Assembly (NCBI RefSeq): GCF_937468385.1 | Contig: NZ_CALBWS010000007.1 | Coordinates: forward strand, 85,091-149,090 | Direction of reading: 5' to 3' | Origin: Neobacillus rhizosphaerae | GTDB lineage: Bacteria; Bacillota; Bacilli; Bacillales; Cytobacillaceae | DNA: 64,000 bases | In this document: positions 63,526 through 64,000 of the stretch, one piece after another | Layout: each line of letters opens with the position of its first letter | Position numbering within the stretch: the first letter of the stretch is position 1 | Position numbers and translations under genes: made by a program | The notes under the pieces: model-generated | Seen by the model: the letters and a program-made list of their open reading frames with translations, nothing else | What the model was told of the DNA's origin: nothing | Databases searched by the model: none

Positions 63526-64000
63526 TTATTGTTGTTTTGTTTCATGATGTAGTGGTGGTGGAACTAGCCAACCTTTATCTTTCATGATTTGCAATAATGC
63601 TGCTCCATCTATTGCTTTTTTCGCACCCATTTGACCAAATAATAATCCAACATCTTCACGAATTGATTGACTGGCACCTTGTCCGCATGCTATAATCCCA
63701 GCTGCAATATCGGCAGCTACCATATAAGCTATTTGAGCATCTTGAAATCTTGCTCCAACAGGAATCTGTTCGAGATCAGCTTCAGGTCGTTCTGCTGGTG
63801 TAGGTGGAACTGCAATATCGTTTTGTAGTAATACTACTTCTATATTTTTGATAGAAGGTTTGATGGATGATTCAATTACTTGTTTTAAAAACGCTTTTAA
63901 TTCTTGATCACCTGTATGGTTTGTATAGACTTGATATCCATCTAGTGCAGCTTTCGCGACTGATAAAGCGCTCCATAAACCAAATACTTCTCCATAATGC
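63526..64000 (-). CDS. DUF3231 family protein, 5' end missing
   Basis: The frame is open from the right edge of the window (first whole codon at 63999) to the stop at 63526, so at least 157 residues, N-terminus not seen. The sequence HYGEVFGLWSALSVAKAALDGYQ, ERPEADLEQIPVGARFQDAQIAYMVAADIAAG and QSIREDVGLLFGQM is typical of short DUF3231 proteins, one helical unit compared with two in the gene at 12807. A Met at 63723 is internal, not the start. Function unknown. Confidence 0.82.
   Translation of the reverse strand, partial: HYGEVFGLWSALSVAKAALDGYQVYTNHTGDQELKAFLKQVIESSIKPSIKNIEVVLLQNDIAVPPTPAERPEADLEQIPVGARFQDAQIAYMVAADIAAGIIACGQGASQSIREDVGLLFGQMGAKKAIDGAALLQIMKDKGWLVPPPLHHETKQQ

Noticed and set aside
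1..64000. CRISPR arrays, tRNA and rRNA genes
   Set aside because: No regularly spaced repeat array and no tRNA or rRNA-like sequence was seen on either strand.

Overview
This window looks like a chromosomal segment of a low-GC, endospore-former-type Bacillaceae bacterium (Bacillus/Neobacillus-like). The basis is AGGAGG-type ribosome binding sites, frequent TTG/GTG starts, B. subtilis-like proteins (YueD, YuaF/flotillin, TcyABC, NadE, YkoGH-type two-component pair, DUF3231 proteins), a SigW-type promoter and many Rho-independent terminators. No rRNA, tRNA or CRISPR array was seen. All identifications are from reading the sequence and from family knowledge; no database search was run.

Layout. 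0.2-5 kb: a YueD-like reductase, then an OmpR-type regulator/histidine kinase pair facing a second histidine kinase without its own regulator. 5-7.2 kb: NfeD-like/flotillin operon behind a near-perfect SigW promoter. 7.3-10.9 kb: a 52-bp tandem repeat, the cystine ABC transporter tcyABC and nadE. 10.9-18.9 kb: housekeeping and membrane genes (serine hydrolase, thioesterase, DUF3231 protein, CDF transporter, AI-2E family protein, polysaccharide deacetylase, DUF2085 protein) and a structured intergenic repeat. 18.9-26.5 kb: a complete Flp/Tad pilus locus (flp, tadV, tadE, tadG-like, cpaB, cpaE, cpaF, tadB, tadC) with a SinR-like regulator gene at its 3' end and SinR-type GTTCTTT motifs at its 5' end. 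27.3-35.3 kb: the arginine deiminase locus argR-arcR-arcA-argF-(M20 dipeptidase)-arcD-arcC, with a Crp/Fnr-type site placed as for class II activation.

35.3-45.2 kb: a PAP2 phosphatase, an MFS efflux gene with a long structured leader that hides its ribosome binding site, a frameshifted COG4705 membrane protein gene, a GT39-like glycosyltransferase, gene remnants, a YkoGH/ArlRS-like two-component system, a DedA protein fused to a PAP2-like domain that has lost its catalytic residues, and pssA. 45.6-52.4 kb: an RND exporter, a MarR-membrane protein pair with a perfect palindromic operator, and an alkaline phosphatase with PhoP-box-like repeats.

53-59.9 kb: the most interesting locus. Class I (nrdE, nrdF, flavodoxin) and class III (nrdD, nrdG) ribonucleotide reductase genes lie in one direction behind a clear cobalamin riboswitch with a readable terminator/antiterminator platform and an NrdR-box-like palindrome at the promoter. 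The inference is that cobalamin shuts off both the aerobic and the anaerobic B12-independent enzymes, which makes sense if a B12-dependent class II enzyme exists elsewhere in the genome.

60.2-62.5 kb: a GC-rich, probably acquired cassette of a TetR regulator and an FAD-dependent monooxygenase, both with the same 19-bp operator. 62.5-63.5 kb: non-coding, with a nested array of inverted repeats resembling transposon ends. The window ends inside a second DUF3231 gene.
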